Below the pieces are notes generated by a model that was not told the DNA's origin, did no database searches, and saw only the letters and a program-made list of their open reading frames with translations. Positions 48,577 through 57,165 of a stretch of DNA of 64,000 nucleotides are shown piece by piece (the first letter of the stretch is position 1; each line of letters begins with the position of its first letter). The translations under genes and the position numbers were made by a program. The DNA comes from Actinomyces oris. Lineage in GTDB: Bacteria; Actinomycetota; Actinomycetes; Actinomycetales; Actinomycetaceae. Location: the NCBI RefSeq assembly GCF_001553935.1, contig NZ_CP014232.1, positions 1,674,001-1,738,000 on the forward strand. Reading direction: 5' to 3'.

Positions 48577-49989
48577 GTGGCTAAGCAGGAGAACAACCCG
48601 ACGAGCATCGGGCTCACGCAGTACCTCGATCCGTCTTACTGGACCTGGGCTGCCGAGGACCCGAACGGGGCCGCGCTGCTCCAGCAGGGAGCCGAGGCGA
48701 TCCTCGCCTACGTGGTGCAGCGGCTCGAGGCCACCGGCTGCGAGGTCGTCGAGGCCTACGGCATCGTGCATGACAAGGACGAGCGCGAGGTCTGGAGCGA
48801 CACGGAGAAGGCTCTGGTGATCGAGCCGAAGCCCGATCACCTGCACGCGGTCATCAAGTTCGCCAGCCGTGCGAAGAGCGCACCGCTGGATCGGCTCGCG
48901 TTCGGCATCGGCGTCGAGCCCCAGTACGTCGAGAAGCCGGGCCGCGGGCGGTACGCCTACGACAACATGCTGTCGTATCTGACGCACGTGAAGTACGCGG
49001 ACAAGCACCAATACGCGCCTTCGGAGGTCGCTACGGTGCGTGGGCCTGACTACCTCGGGATCGACGCCCAGCGTCGGGAGACCTGGCTCAAGGGGCGCGC
49101 GCACGTGAAGAAGAAGGTCGTCGCCGAGAACTTCGAGGACATGCGCGAGCGCGTGCTCCAGGGCGAGTTCACGCGGGATCAGATCATGCTCACGGACGAG
49201 CTGTTCGACATCTACTCGCGGCATCAGCGGGAGATCGACGACGCGCTGTCGGCCTACGGCCAGCGCCGCGCATACCGGGCGGCGGCGAAGCTCCGCGCCG
49301 TTGAGTTCTCGACGCACGTGGTGTTCGTCCATGGGGATGCCGGGATCGGCAAGACCCGGTTCGCCACGGACTTCATCACCGAGGCGATCAACGCGGCGAA
49401 CGCGCACGGCGAGCGGTGGCAGGTCTACCGGGCCGCGACGGGGAACCCGCTTGATGACTGGCGAGGCGAGGAGGTGCTGCTGCTGGACGATCTGCGGGCC
49501 TCGGCGATGGATGCGAACGACTGGCTGCTGCTGCTTGATCCGTACAACGCCTCGCCTGCGAAGGCTCGGTACAAGAACAAGGGCGAGGTGGCCCCGCGCC
49601 TTATCGTCATCACGGCGACGATCGAGCCTGTCGAGTTCTTCTACTACGCCCGCCAGAAGGGCAAGGTGGACGAGGCGTTGGACCAGTTCATCCGCCGCTT
49701 GGCCTCGGTCGTGAAGGTCTATCGTGCCGACGACATCAATCGTTACCTCGTGCAGCACATTGGGAAGATCAAGCCCTACGAGTGGCACCAGTGCAGCATC
49801 CCGACCGCCGCACACACGCCCGGCATGTACGGCAACGCGTATCACCAGAACGTCGGGTCGCGGGAACTGACCTACGGTCCGGAGACCTCGGGGGAACATG
49901 ACGCTGAGGGCGCGGTTGCTGAGCTGCTGGGCGGGCTCGCGGTGCGGAGCCCTGACGTGCCGCTGGCGCTGATCGGAGGTGCCGCATGA
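48577..49989 (+). CDS. rep: Replication initiator: HUH endonuclease plus helicase domain
   Basis: Rep protein of about 470 residues. The HUH motif is in PDHLHAVIKF (about 86-95) and the likely nicking Tyr is in YLTHVKY (about 131-137). A superfamily-3-like ATPase follows: Walker A GDAGIGKT (about 253), Walker B VLLLDDLRA (about 298), and a motif-C-like RLIVITATIEP, where the usual Asn is Thr. The HUH-plus-SF3 layout matches rolling-circle plasmid Reps related to CRESS-DNA virus Reps. Start GTG 48577 (MAKQENN) is chosen; GTG 48568 is possible and the frame is open to 48286. The stop overlaps mobC (ATGA). Confidence 0.82.
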   Translation: MAKQENNPTSIGLTQYLDPSYWTWAAEDPNGAALLQQGAEAILAYVVQRLEATGCEVVEAYGIVHDKDEREVWSDTEKALVIEPKPDHLHAVIKFASRAKSAPLDRLAFGIGVEPQYVEKPGRGRYAYDNMLSYLTHVKYADKHQYAPSEVATVRGPDYLGIDAQRRETWLKGRAHVKKKVVAENFEDMRERVLQGEFTRDQIMLTDELFDIYSRHQREIDDALSAYGQRRAYRAAAKLRAVEFSTHVVFVHGDAGIGKTRFATDFITEAINAANAHGERWQVYRAATGNPLDDWRGEEVLLLDDLRASAMDANDWLLLLDPYNASPAKARYKNKGEVAPRLIVITATIEPVEFFYYARQKGKVDEALDQFIRRLASVVKVYRADDINRYLVQHIGKIKPYEWHQCSIPTAAHTPGMYGNAYHQNVGSRELTYGPETSGEHDAEGAVAELLGGLAVRSPDVPLALIGGAA

Positions 49990-50576
49990 GCACCGAACGC
50001 GATGCGCTCTTCCAGGGGGTCGAGGGGGCCGGAGGCCCCTCGCAAGCAGCCGGGGAGGACATGAGCGCCAGCGAAATGTCCGACACGGCTACTGCTTGCC
50101 ACTCTTGCGTACAGGTGGAGCAGCAGACCGACTCCCAGGTGAACACCGGTCGGGCTGATGTGGAGGCTGTGCGTCAGAGTCACGGCGGCGCGAAGCGTCG
50201 TCGTGGGGGCCGCGCGAAGCTCGATACCGACTTCGGAGAGGAGACGCTCGCGGCGCTTCGCACTCGTGCGAAGCGGCTCGGGCTGGCTCCGAGCACGTGG
50301 GTGCGGACCGTCGTCCGGGATGCCCTCCACGCCTCTCGGAGCGAGGAGTTGGACGCCGCCGTGGCCGCGCACCTGCTCGGGGTCGAGGCGCGGGTGCAGG
50401 CGTCGGTGGATGCTCGCGAGCTGGCCGCGCAGATTCGCCCGCTGGCGATCAACGTCAACGACCTCGACCGCCGGGCGCGGGCTGGTGAGTCAGTGGCGCT
50501 GTCGGCGGAGGTGCCCGAGCTGATCGAGTTGCTGCGCGAGGTCCGCGCCCTGCTCGGGGATCGGGCGGCCTCATGA
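49986..50576 (+). CDS. mobC: MobC-like relaxosome protein
   Basis: Protein of 196 residues. The first 70 are variable; the rest carries the MobC pattern (LAALRTRAKRLGLAPSTWVRTVVRDAL, then RPLAINVNDLDRRAR and a final EVPELIELLREVRALL helix). MobC proteins bind the origin of transfer and help the relaxase to nick. Overlaps rep and the relaxase gene by four bases each. An oriT should lie near; I do not see a defined one. Confidence 0.8.
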   Translation: MSTERDALFQGVEGAGGPSQAAGEDMSASEMSDTATACHSCVQVEQQTDSQVNTGRADVEAVRQSHGGAKRRRGGRAKLDTDFGEETLAALRTRAKRLGLAPSTWVRTVVRDALHASRSEELDAAVAAHLLGVEARVQASVDARELAAQIRPLAINVNDLDRRARAGESVALSAEVPELIELLREVRALLGDRAAS

Positions 50577-51856
50577 GCACCACGCACTACAGCCCGAGCG
50601 CCAGCGCCGCCGACACGGAGCGCTATATCCGTGGCAAGGAGGACGAGCGGGGCATCGCGATCACGTGCGATGTGCCGGGAGGCCCCGGCGCGTTCTCGGC
50701 GCGCGCTCGGTCGCTCACGCAGAACACGACGCGCGAGGTCGAGGCGGTGCATTACCGCCAGTCGTTCAGCGACGAGGAGTTCGACCCGAAGAGTCCGGAG
50801 GACGTGCAGCGGGTGAACGATCTCGGTTATCAGCTCGCGAAGAAGATGCACCCGGATTCCGACTGCCTCGTAGTCAGTCATGTGGATGGGCGGGGCAAGA
50901 AGCCGCACAACCACATCTTGGTCATCAACCACAACAACCGGACGGGGAAGGCGCTCTCGGACTATCGCACGTTCCACGACCGCAAGGCCGGGAATCAGCG
51001 GGGCGTCCAGTCGGCGAACGACCAGCTGATGCGAGAACACGGGCTCTCGGTCGTGAAGCGGCTGGAGCACGCACCGAAGGACTGGGAGCTGCGCCGCGAG
51101 GACTTCGCCGAGGGATCGCTCGACCGCGAGATGGGCGACCGGATGAGCGCGGCGCTGGCCGATCCCCGGGCGGTGGACAAGGCCGGTCTGGTCTCGGTGA
51201 TCGAGGAGCAGAACCAGCGGCTCGGCGATGACGGGGAGCGGGTGCCGCGGATGCGGTTGCACAGCCCCGTCAGCAAGAAGGGCAAGCGCGCCGGGCAAGA
51301 GACCTGGACGCTCTACATCGAGGATCGCCGCGGCGAGTCCGGCCGCGCCGAGCGCCGCAAGCGCGCGAGCGCCCTCTCGGCGGACTTCACCCCGGAGGGC
51401 GCGCAGGCGTTCTTCGACTACCACCAGCAGCAGAAGGAGAAGGAACATGAGCGCAGCGCTCGACAGGCTGAAGCAGCAGAACGAGCCCGAGCAGTCGCAG
51501 CAGCTCGGCAGTCCGGAGACGATGGAGCTGTTGACCTCGATCCTCGCCGCCGTCGAGGCGCAGAACACGAGGATCGCCACGCTGACCGAACAGCAGAAGA
51601 AGCTCGCGGGGTTCGTGAAGGTCATGGACGAGGAGACGACGAGGCGGCTGGAGCGGATCACGGCCCCGGCGTCGACCTCCTCGCCCTCCAGCGACGTGTC
51701 CGCGAGGATCGCGAGTATCGAGAGCAGGCAGAACGAGATCGCGAGCACGCTCGGCGAGTTCGCGCAGAGTCTCAACGGCGAGAGCTTGAACGCCGCGTCG
51801 CGGAGCTTGGTCGCGGAGGCGCAGAAGAATCGCGCGGCTACGGCCTCGGCGATTGA
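50573..51856 (+). CDS. mobA: Plasmid relaxase, MobA/VirD2-like
   Basis: Relaxase of 427 residues that would nick and lead the transferred strand. The N-terminus has a Tyr (THYSPSASAADTERYI) and the metal-binding motif HVDGRGKKPHNHILVINHN at about 103-121 (MOBP-type His triad). Residues beyond about 290 are charged and low in complexity (QKEKEHERSARQAEAAERAR), and this part is read over the mobB-like gene in another frame for 410 bp. The same nesting is known for ColE1-type mobA/mobB. The element has no conjugation pore genes, so transfer would need a helper. Confidence 0.85.
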   Translation: MSTTHYSPSASAADTERYIRGKEDERGIAITCDVPGGPGAFSARARSLTQNTTREVEAVHYRQSFSDEEFDPKSPEDVQRVNDLGYQLAKKMHPDSDCLVVSHVDGRGKKPHNHILVINHNNRTGKALSDYRTFHDRKAGNQRGVQSANDQLMREHGLSVVKRLEHAPKDWELRREDFAEGSLDREMGDRMSAALADPRAVDKAGLVSVIEEQNQRLGDDGERVPRMRLHSPVSKKGKRAGQETWTLYIEDRRGESGRAERRKRASALSADFTPEGAQAFFDYHQQQKEKEHERSARQAEAAERARAVAAARQSGDDGAVDLDPRRRRGAEHEDRHADRTAEEARGVREGHGRGDDEAAGADHGPGVDLLALQRRVREDREYREQAERDREHARRVRAESQRRELERRVAELGRGGAEESRGYGLGD

Positions 51857-52349
51857 GGGTCTGAAGGCGCAGGTCACAGCGAACCAGAAGCTCGTGAGCC
51901 AGGTCGGCGGCGCGGTCCAGCGGATCGAGAAGCGCACCGAGGAACGGGTCGAGAAGGCTGTCGAGCAGGTCGCCGGGGAGGCTTCGGCCACGATGACCGC
52001 GAGCCTCGACGCCTCGAACGCGCGGGCGGAGCGGATCATCGCCGCGACGGCGAAGCTGGAGGCGCGACAGCTCTGGTCCGCCGCCGCCGCGATGTGCCTC
52101 GTTCTCCTGCCGGTGGCCGTGGTCGTCGCCGGTCTCTGGATGGGCATCGCCGGGCTCATCACGGGTGTTCAGTGGGCGCTGGACGTGGACGGGAGCGTGT
52201 GGCTCGGCATCGGCCGGTGGCTCGTGGTCGGCGCTGGCCTCGCCGGGGCCGGCTACGGGCTCTTCGCGTCCGTCCGCTGGGTTGCGGGTCTCGTGGAGAC
52301 CTGGAAGGGCCGCGGGATGCCGAAGTGGCCCCGCTGGCGCAAGAGGTGA
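51447..52349 (+). CDS. MobB-like coiled-coil membrane protein
   Basis: Protein of 300 residues. A long coiled coil (about 15-205, with TLTEQQKKLAGFV and RIEKRTEERVEKAVEQV segments) is followed by two hydrophobic helices (about 213-235 and 252-275) and a basic tail. This layout resembles MobB/MbeB proteins that stabilise the relaxase and dock it to the membrane. ATG 51447 has AAGGAGAAGG upstream. Its first 410 bases overlap the relaxase frame. Confidence 0.75.
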   Translation: MSAALDRLKQQNEPEQSQQLGSPETMELLTSILAAVEAQNTRIATLTEQQKKLAGFVKVMDEETTRRLERITAPASTSSPSSDVSARIASIESRQNEIASTLGEFAQSLNGESLNAASRSLVAEAQKNRAATASAIEGLKAQVTANQKLVSQVGGAVQRIEKRTEERVEKAVEQVAGEASATMTASLDASNARAERIIAATAKLEARQLWSAAAAMCLVLLPVAVVVAGLWMGIAGLITGVQWALDVDGSVWLGIGRWLVVGAGLAGAGYGLFASVRWVAGLVETWKGRGMPKWPRWRKR

Positions 52350-52400
52350 TCACGCCTCACGAGGGCAAGCGCGCGCAGCGCGTGCGGCAGCCGCGACAAC

Positions 52401-52437
52401 TGGACATTAGGTCAGCGACTGCTGTATAGTTCAGTGC
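52401..52437 (+). promoter_or_regulatory. cmtR promoter with dyad at -10
   Basis: TGGACA (52401-52406), 18-bp spacer, TATAGT (52425-52430). Transcription would begin at about 52438, the A of the cmtR ATG, giving a leaderless mRNA. A dyad CTG-TATAGTT-CAG overlaps the -10 box and is a candidate CmtR operator. Confidence 0.65.
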
Positions 52438-52806
52438 ATGCTGACCATTGCTTCGCGTCTTGACGTCATGAACCGGCTCGGCCGGGCCATGGCCGACCCG
52501 ACGCGCTCCCGCATCCTGATGTCCCTGCTCGACAGCCCGAGCCACCCCGCGGTGCTCTCGCGCGAGCTGGGGCTGACCCGCTCGAACGTGTCCAACCACC
52601 TGACCTGCCTGCGCGACTGCGGGATCGTGGTCGCCGAGCCCGAGGGCCGCCAGACTCGCTACGAGATCGCCGACCCGCACCTGGCCGCGGCGCTGACGGC
52701 ACTGGTCGATGTGACCCTCGCCGTGGACGAGAGCGCGCCGTGCATCGACCCGGCCTGCTCGGTGCCGGGCTGCTGCGCCGCGAGCAGTTCGGGGGACGCC
52801 TCGTGA
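52438..52806 (+). CDS. cmtR: CmtR, Cd/Pb-sensing ArsR-family repressor
   Basis: Repressor of 122 residues. Winged helix with recognition helix GLTRSNVSNHLTCLRDCG. Cys57, Cys61 and Cys102 occur at exactly the positions known as metal ligands in Mycobacterium tuberculosis CmtR. Three further Cys follow near the end (ACSVPGCC). Metal binding releases the operator, so the adjacent ATPase gene is induced by cadmium or lead. The stop overlaps the ATPase start (GTGA). Confidence 0.93.
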   Translation: MLTIASRLDVMNRLGRAMADPTRSRILMSLLDSPSHPAVLSRELGLTRSNVSNHLTCLRDCGIVVAEPEGRQTRYEIADPHLAAALTALVDVTLAVDESAPCIDPACSVPGCCAASSSGDAS

Positions 52807-54707
52807 GCGCCGCCTGCGGCTGCGACGAGCCGACGACCAGCCCCGCGGACGAGGCAGAGGAGGCAGAGCGCCCGTGGTGGCGTGATCCCGGCCTGGTCGT
52901 GCCGATCCTCTCCGGCGTCGCGTTCGGCACCGGCCTGGCGCTGGAGTGGTCGGGGCTGCACATCGCGGCGCTGGTCGCGTTCTGGGCGGGCCTGCTGCTG
53001 GGCGCGTACACGTTCGTGCCCGGTGCGATCCGGAATCTCGTTGTGAAGCGCAAGCTCGGGATCGCGCTGCTGATGACGATCAGCGCCGTGGGCGCGGTGA
53101 TCCTCGGCTACGTCGAGGAGGCGGCCGCGCTGGCGTTCCTCTACTCGATCGCCGAGGCCCTGGAGGACAAGGCGATGGACCGCGCCCGCGGCGGGCTGCG
53201 CGCGCTGCTGAAGCTCGTGCCGGAGACCGCGACCGTGCTGCGCGACGGGACCTCCGCCTCGGTCCCGGCCAGGGAGATCGCCGTCGGCGACGTGCTGCTG
53301 GTCCGCCCTGGCGAGCGGGTCGCGACCGATGGGCTGGTCCGCTCGGGCCGGTCGAGCCTGGACGCTTCGGCGATCACCGGTGAATCGATCCCGGTCGAGG
53401 TCGCGCCCGGAGAAGCGGTGTCGGCGGGCGCGATCAACAGCGCCGGCGTGCTGGAGGTCGAGGCGACCGCCGCGGGCACCGACAACTCGCTGACCACGAT
53501 CGTGGAGCTGGTAGAGCAGGCCCAGGCCGAGAAGGGCGACCGAGCCCGGATCGCTGACCGGATCGCCCGCCCGCTGGTGCCCGGCGTGATGGTCCTCGCC
53601 GTCCTCGTCGGCGTGCTCGGGTCCCTGCTCGGCGACCCGGAGACCTGGATCACCCGCGCCCTGGTCGTCCTCGTCGCGGCCAGCCCCTGCGCGCTGGCGA
53701 TCGCGGTGCCCGTCACCGTGGTCTCCGCGATCGGCGCGGCGACCAAGTTCGGCGTCGTCATCAAGAGCGGGGCCGCCTTCGAGCGCCTCGGCGGCATCCG
53801 GCACCTGGCCGTGGACAAGACCGGCACTCTGACCCGCAACCGGCCCGAGGTAACCGCCATCGTCGCCGCCCATGGGTTCGACGATGCGCAGGTGCTTGCT
53901 TGGGCTGCCGCCGTGGAGCAGCACTCGACGCACCCACTCGCCGCCGCCATCGCCGCCGCGGGCCGGGGAACCCCCGCCGCGCAGGACGTGGCCGAGGAGG
54001 CCGGGCACGGCATCGGTGGCCTGGTCGACGGCCGCAGGGTGGCGGTGGGCAGTCCGCGCTGGATCGACGCCGGTCCGCTCAAGGCCCGGGTTGAGGACCT
54101 GGAGGCCGAGGGGCAGACCTGCGTGCTCGTCACCGTCGACGGCTTCCTGGCCGGGGCGATCGGCGTCCGCGACGAGCTGCGCCCCGAGGTCCCCGAGGTC
54201 GTGCGGACCCTGCGCGACCAGGGCGTCGAGGTGAGCATGCTCACCGGCGACAACTCCCGCACCGCTGCTGCGCTGGCGAAGCTGGCCGGGATTGGCGACG
54301 TGCACGCCGAGCTGCGTCCCGAGGACAAGGCTCGCATCGTCGCCGGGTTCTCGGAGACGTCGCCGACCGCGATGATCGGCGACGGCATCAACGACGCGCC
54401 CGCCCTGGCCGGGGCGACCGTGGGCATCGCGATGGGCGCGACCGGCTCCGACGCCGCGATCGAGTCCGCCGACGTCGCCTTCACCGGCCACGACCTCGGC
54501 CTCATCCCGCAGGCTCTGCGCCACGCCCGCCGCGGCGGCAGGATCATCAACCAGAACATCGTGCTGTCCTTGGCGATCATCACTGTGCTGCTGCCGCTGG
54601 CGATCACCGGCGTGCTCGGCCTGGCAGCGGTCGTCCTCGTGCACGAGGTCGCCGAAGTCGTCGTCATCGCCAACGGACTGCGGGCTGCGCGTGCCCGCAA
54701 GCAATAG
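52803..54707 (+). CDS. P1B-type heavy-metal-exporting ATPase, SPC type
   Basis: Cation-pumping ATPase of 634 residues in the membrane. Motifs: ITGES (about 192), SPC in the transmembrane metal site (about 294), DKTGT with phosphorylated Asp about 338, HPLA, and GDGINDAP (about 526). SPC rather than CPC places it near the P1B-4 group (Co/Zn/Cd). About six hydrophobic segments; only a short N-terminus with Cys-Gly-Cys, no heavy-metal-associated domain. CmtR linkage favours Cd/Pb efflux, as with the CmtR-controlled ATPase of M. tuberculosis. Starts at GTG 52803. Confidence 0.9.
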   Translation: MSAACGCDEPTTSPADEAEEAERPWWRDPGLVVPILSGVAFGTGLALEWSGLHIAALVAFWAGLLLGAYTFVPGAIRNLVVKRKLGIALLMTISAVGAVILGYVEEAAALAFLYSIAEALEDKAMDRARGGLRALLKLVPETATVLRDGTSASVPAREIAVGDVLLVRPGERVATDGLVRSGRSSLDASAITGESIPVEVAPGEAVSAGAINSAGVLEVEATAAGTDNSLTTIVELVEQAQAEKGDRARIADRIARPLVPGVMVLAVLVGVLGSLLGDPETWITRALVVLVAASPCALAIAVPVTVVSAIGAATKFGVVIKSGAAFERLGGIRHLAVDKTGTLTRNRPEVTAIVAAHGFDDAQVLAWAAAVEQHSTHPLAAAIAAAGRGTPAAQDVAEEAGHGIGGLVDGRRVAVGSPRWIDAGPLKARVEDLEAEGQTCVLVTVDGFLAGAIGVRDELRPEVPEVVRTLRDQGVEVSMLTGDNSRTAAALAKLAGIGDVHAELRPEDKARIVAGFSETSPTAMIGDGINDAPALAGATVGIAMGATGSDAAIESADVAFTGHDLGLIPQALRHARRGGRIINQNIVLSLAIITVLLPLAITGVLGLAAVVLVHEVAEVVVIANGLRAARARKQ

Positions 54708-54732
54708 GTGTTCCGTCCAACGCCATAACTCA

Positions 54733-55640
54733 GACATGCGCTACGGGAACCCGCTCTACCTGGCTGAGGAGGTCGCTGCCCTCGACCTGCTCACCGACCA
54801 GCGCATTGCCATCGGCATCTCCCGGGGCTCGCCGGAGCAGGCCCTCCGTGGCTGGGAGACCTTCGGCTATACCGGCGGCGTCGACCCGCGCGGGGCTGAC
54901 GTCGCCCGTGTCCACACCGCCCAGTTCCTCGACGCCGTCCGGGGTGTCCCGCAGGCGGACCTCGACACCAGTGGCGGTATGGCACCTGGCGCGAGCTCCC
55001 GTCTGCGTATCGAGCCGCACGCCTCCGGTGTGGACCGCCGCCTGTGGTGGGGTGCCGGCTCGCGGGAGACCGCTGAGTGGACCGCCCGCCAGGGTCTGAA
55101 CCTCATGAGCTCGACCCTCCTGACCGAGGCCACTGGGGAGGGCTTCTCCCACCTTCAGGCCGAGCAGATCCGCCGCTACCGCGAGGCGTGGAAGGAGGCC
55201 GGCCATGACTGGACCCCGCGTGTGAGCGTTTCGCGCTCCATCTTCCCGATCGTCTCCGAGGTGGACCGGAAGTTCTTCGCGCTGCGCGGTGAGGACTCCC
55301 GCGACCAGATCGGCGTCATCGACGGCCTGCAGTCGACCTTCGGGCGCACCTATGCCGCCGAGCCCGACGTCCTCGTCGAGCAGCTCGCCCGGGACGAGGC
55401 GCTCCATGCCGCCGACACCGTCATGCTCACCATTCCCAGCCAGCTCGGCGTTGACTTCAACCTTCACATCCTGCAGGCCTTCGCAGAGCATGTCGCCCCG
55501 GCACTGGGGTGGCAGGCCAACACCGCCGGACCGGTGACGGGCTATTCCCTGGAGGTGTAGACCTCCGGCGCCGGTCGCCGTCCGGTCCGGTCGCGATACG
55601 GTTCCGTCATGGAGGGCGCAGGCGATCAGGCCCCGGTGGT
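54733..55640 (+). repeat. 908-bp direct repeat, right copy
   Basis: Partner of 46577-47484. Contains the truncated LLM gene, the intergenic bases and the first bases of the transporter gene. Confidence 0.95.
54736..55560 (+). pseudogene. LLM oxidoreductase, 5'-truncated copy
   Basis: Open for 274 codons from an ATG that corresponds to Met82 of the intact gene. The first barrel strands and likely cofactor contacts are missing, so the product should be inactive. It differs from the intact copy by about ten residues, all near its ends (for example GNPLYL for ENSLYL, LVEQLAR for LIEQLAQ). Confidence 0.85.
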
Positions 55641-56589
55641 TGCGTGGATGGAGCACCACCAGGTGGTCCTGTACCTGGGGGCGCTCGTGGCCGGCGCCGG
55701 CCTGGGGCTGACTGCTCCTGCAGCCGGCCGTCTTCTTGAGGTGGCGATCTCCCCGGTGCTGGTCACGTTGCTGTACGCGACCTTTCTCGGCGTCCCCTTC
55801 CATCGCTTGCGGGCCGCCTTCGCCGACGCCCGGTTCATGACGGCGCTTCTGGTCGTCAACTTCCTGGTGGTGCCGGCGGTGGTCCTGCCTCTGTCCCGAC
55901 TGGTGGCCGATGAGCCGGGGCTGCTGGTCGGCACCCTCCTGGTGCTCCTGGCGCCCTGCGTCGACTACGTCATGGTCTTCACCCGTCTGGGCGGCGGCGC
56001 ATGGTCGCGCATCCTGGCGGCATCTCCGGCTCTCATGCTCATCCAGGCCCTTGTCCTGCCACTGTGGCTGGCCGTTGCCGCCGGCTCACCTGGGGTCCAG
56101 GGCGGTGGTATCAGCTGGCGGCCTTTCGCGCAGGCCTTCGTCCTCATGATCGCACTGCCTATGGGGCTGTCGATCCTTACGCGGCGCGCCGCACCCCGGG
56201 TCCGGTCCGTCGCCCGGCTCGCATCAGCGACGACGGCGCTCATGGTTCCGCTCATGATGGCGACCCTGGTGCTCGTCGTCGCCTCCCAGGTTCCCCATGT
56301 CGCCTCCCGGCCCGACGTCGTCGCCCGGGTGGTTCCGCTCTTCGTGACTTTCGCTCTGGTGATGCCGGTTGTGGGAGACATCGTCGGGCGCATGGCCCGA
56401 CAGGGACGTCAGGAGCGTCTGGCGCTCGCCTTCTCCGGGACCACCCGTAACTCGCTGGTGGTTCTGCCGTTGGCTCTGGCGCTGCCCGATTCCATGGGGA
56501 TGGCACCGATTGCGGTGGTGACTCAGACCTTGGTGGAGCTCGTGGTCATGGCAGTCGGTGTCCGTCTGCTTCCCCGCCTTATTCGATAG
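55609..56589 (+). CDS. Bile acid:Na+ symporter / ACR3-superfamily transporter
   Basis: Membrane protein of 326 residues with nine or ten hydrophobic segments. LLAPCVDYVMVFTRLGGG recalls the APC motif of ACR3 arsenite exporters, and FSGTTRNSLVVLPLAL the second conserved helix of the superfamily. Arsenite efflux is possible but the motif match is partial, and no arsR or arsC lies near. Start ATG 55609 lies in the right copy of the repeat; the same start at 47453 leads into element DNA. A hairpin follows the stop. Confidence 0.82.
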   Translation: MEGAGDQAPVVAWMEHHQVVLYLGALVAGAGLGLTAPAAGRLLEVAISPVLVTLLYATFLGVPFHRLRAAFADARFMTALLVVNFLVVPAVVLPLSRLVADEPGLLVGTLLVLLAPCVDYVMVFTRLGGGAWSRILAASPALMLIQALVLPLWLAVAAGSPGVQGGGISWRPFAQAFVLMIALPMGLSILTRRAAPRVRSVARLASATTALMVPLMMATLVLVVASQVPHVASRPDVVARVVPLFVTFALVMPVVGDIVGRMARQGRQERLALAFSGTTRNSLVVLPLALALPDSMGMAPIAVVTQTLVELVVMAVGVRLLPRLIR

Positions 56590-56648
56590 AGCGGGGACAG
56601 AGGGGTTGTGGAGACGAAACCGCCGCAATGATGTCGATAAATGACGTG

Positions 56649-56683
56649 GCCTGTGGGTCTCGGACTTCTCCGAGCCCCACAGG
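56649..56683 (+). terminator. Hairpin terminator after the transporter
   Basis: GCCTGTGGG-CTCGGA pairs with TCCGAG-CCCACAGGC (one T/C mismatch), loop CTTC. About 60 bp after the stop. Confidence 0.75.
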
Positions 56684-57165
56684 CCCCTGTCGTTGAGGGC
56701 GGCATCGCCTCTGGATCCCATATTCCAGAGGGGACTCAACCCTCCTTCGCCAGAGCGGCTCACGCCGAGCTCCCTATCAACTCGGGCGGCCTCGGAATCC
56801 GATCGGTCATCGGGCTCCCCAACCCTCGCGACCAGTTCCGTCCGGCGGCGGTCACTATGTAACCCGTTGCTCCTGTGGGAGCACTTCAATGTACCTGAGA
56901 GTAGTCTGGGAATCCATTCGCGGAATTTGTTTCGTTTTTCCGAGGCTGGATACTGCCCTTTTCTTAAGGGGGTTAATGGCGTTAATTCTCAGTGTATTTT
57001 AAACGTATAGGTAATCCTTCTGCGTTGATTCTCTTTCAGGTGTTGTCCCGGAAATGGGGTGTATTGTTCAGCCGTCCAACCGTCAATCAACGGGTGGAAG
57101 GTGGTGGTTGTCCGGCTCAGGGCGCCGGATACCGCCGGCCCCCGATCTCCAAGGAGCAGTTGCCT
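56684..57165. other. Intergenic region upstream of the PAS gene
   Basis: About 480 bp. Bases 56900-57030 are clearly AT-rich and probably hold the promoter of the PAS gene; a small hairpin lies at about 56869-56885 (TTGCTCC...GGAGCA). AAGGAG at 57151-57156 is the ribosome site. No convincing gene. Confidence 0.5.

Larger units (their letters stand above)
47485..54732 (+). mobile_element. Integrated mobilizable plasmid (8156-bp circle with one repeat)
   Basis: Contains a recombinase tail, two small genes, a rolling-circle type Rep, MobC, relaxase, MobB-like protein, CmtR and a metal ATPase. It is bounded by 908-bp direct repeats of chromosomal DNA. The left repeat joins the complete LLM gene to element DNA; the right repeat joins element DNA to the complete transporter gene. 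This is the expected product of one homologous crossover with a circle carrying a piece of the same locus. Confidence 0.8.

Noticed and set aside
50180..52162. Long minus-strand frame opposite the mob genes
   Set aside because: No recognisable domain, and rep, mobC, relaxase and MobB-like genes on the plus strand overlap in a coherent operon.
54733..55640. 908-bp repeat as an insertion-sequence end or transposon arm
   Set aside because: It contains only chromosomal gene parts, has no terminal inverted repeats or transposase, and is split as a homologous crossover predicts.
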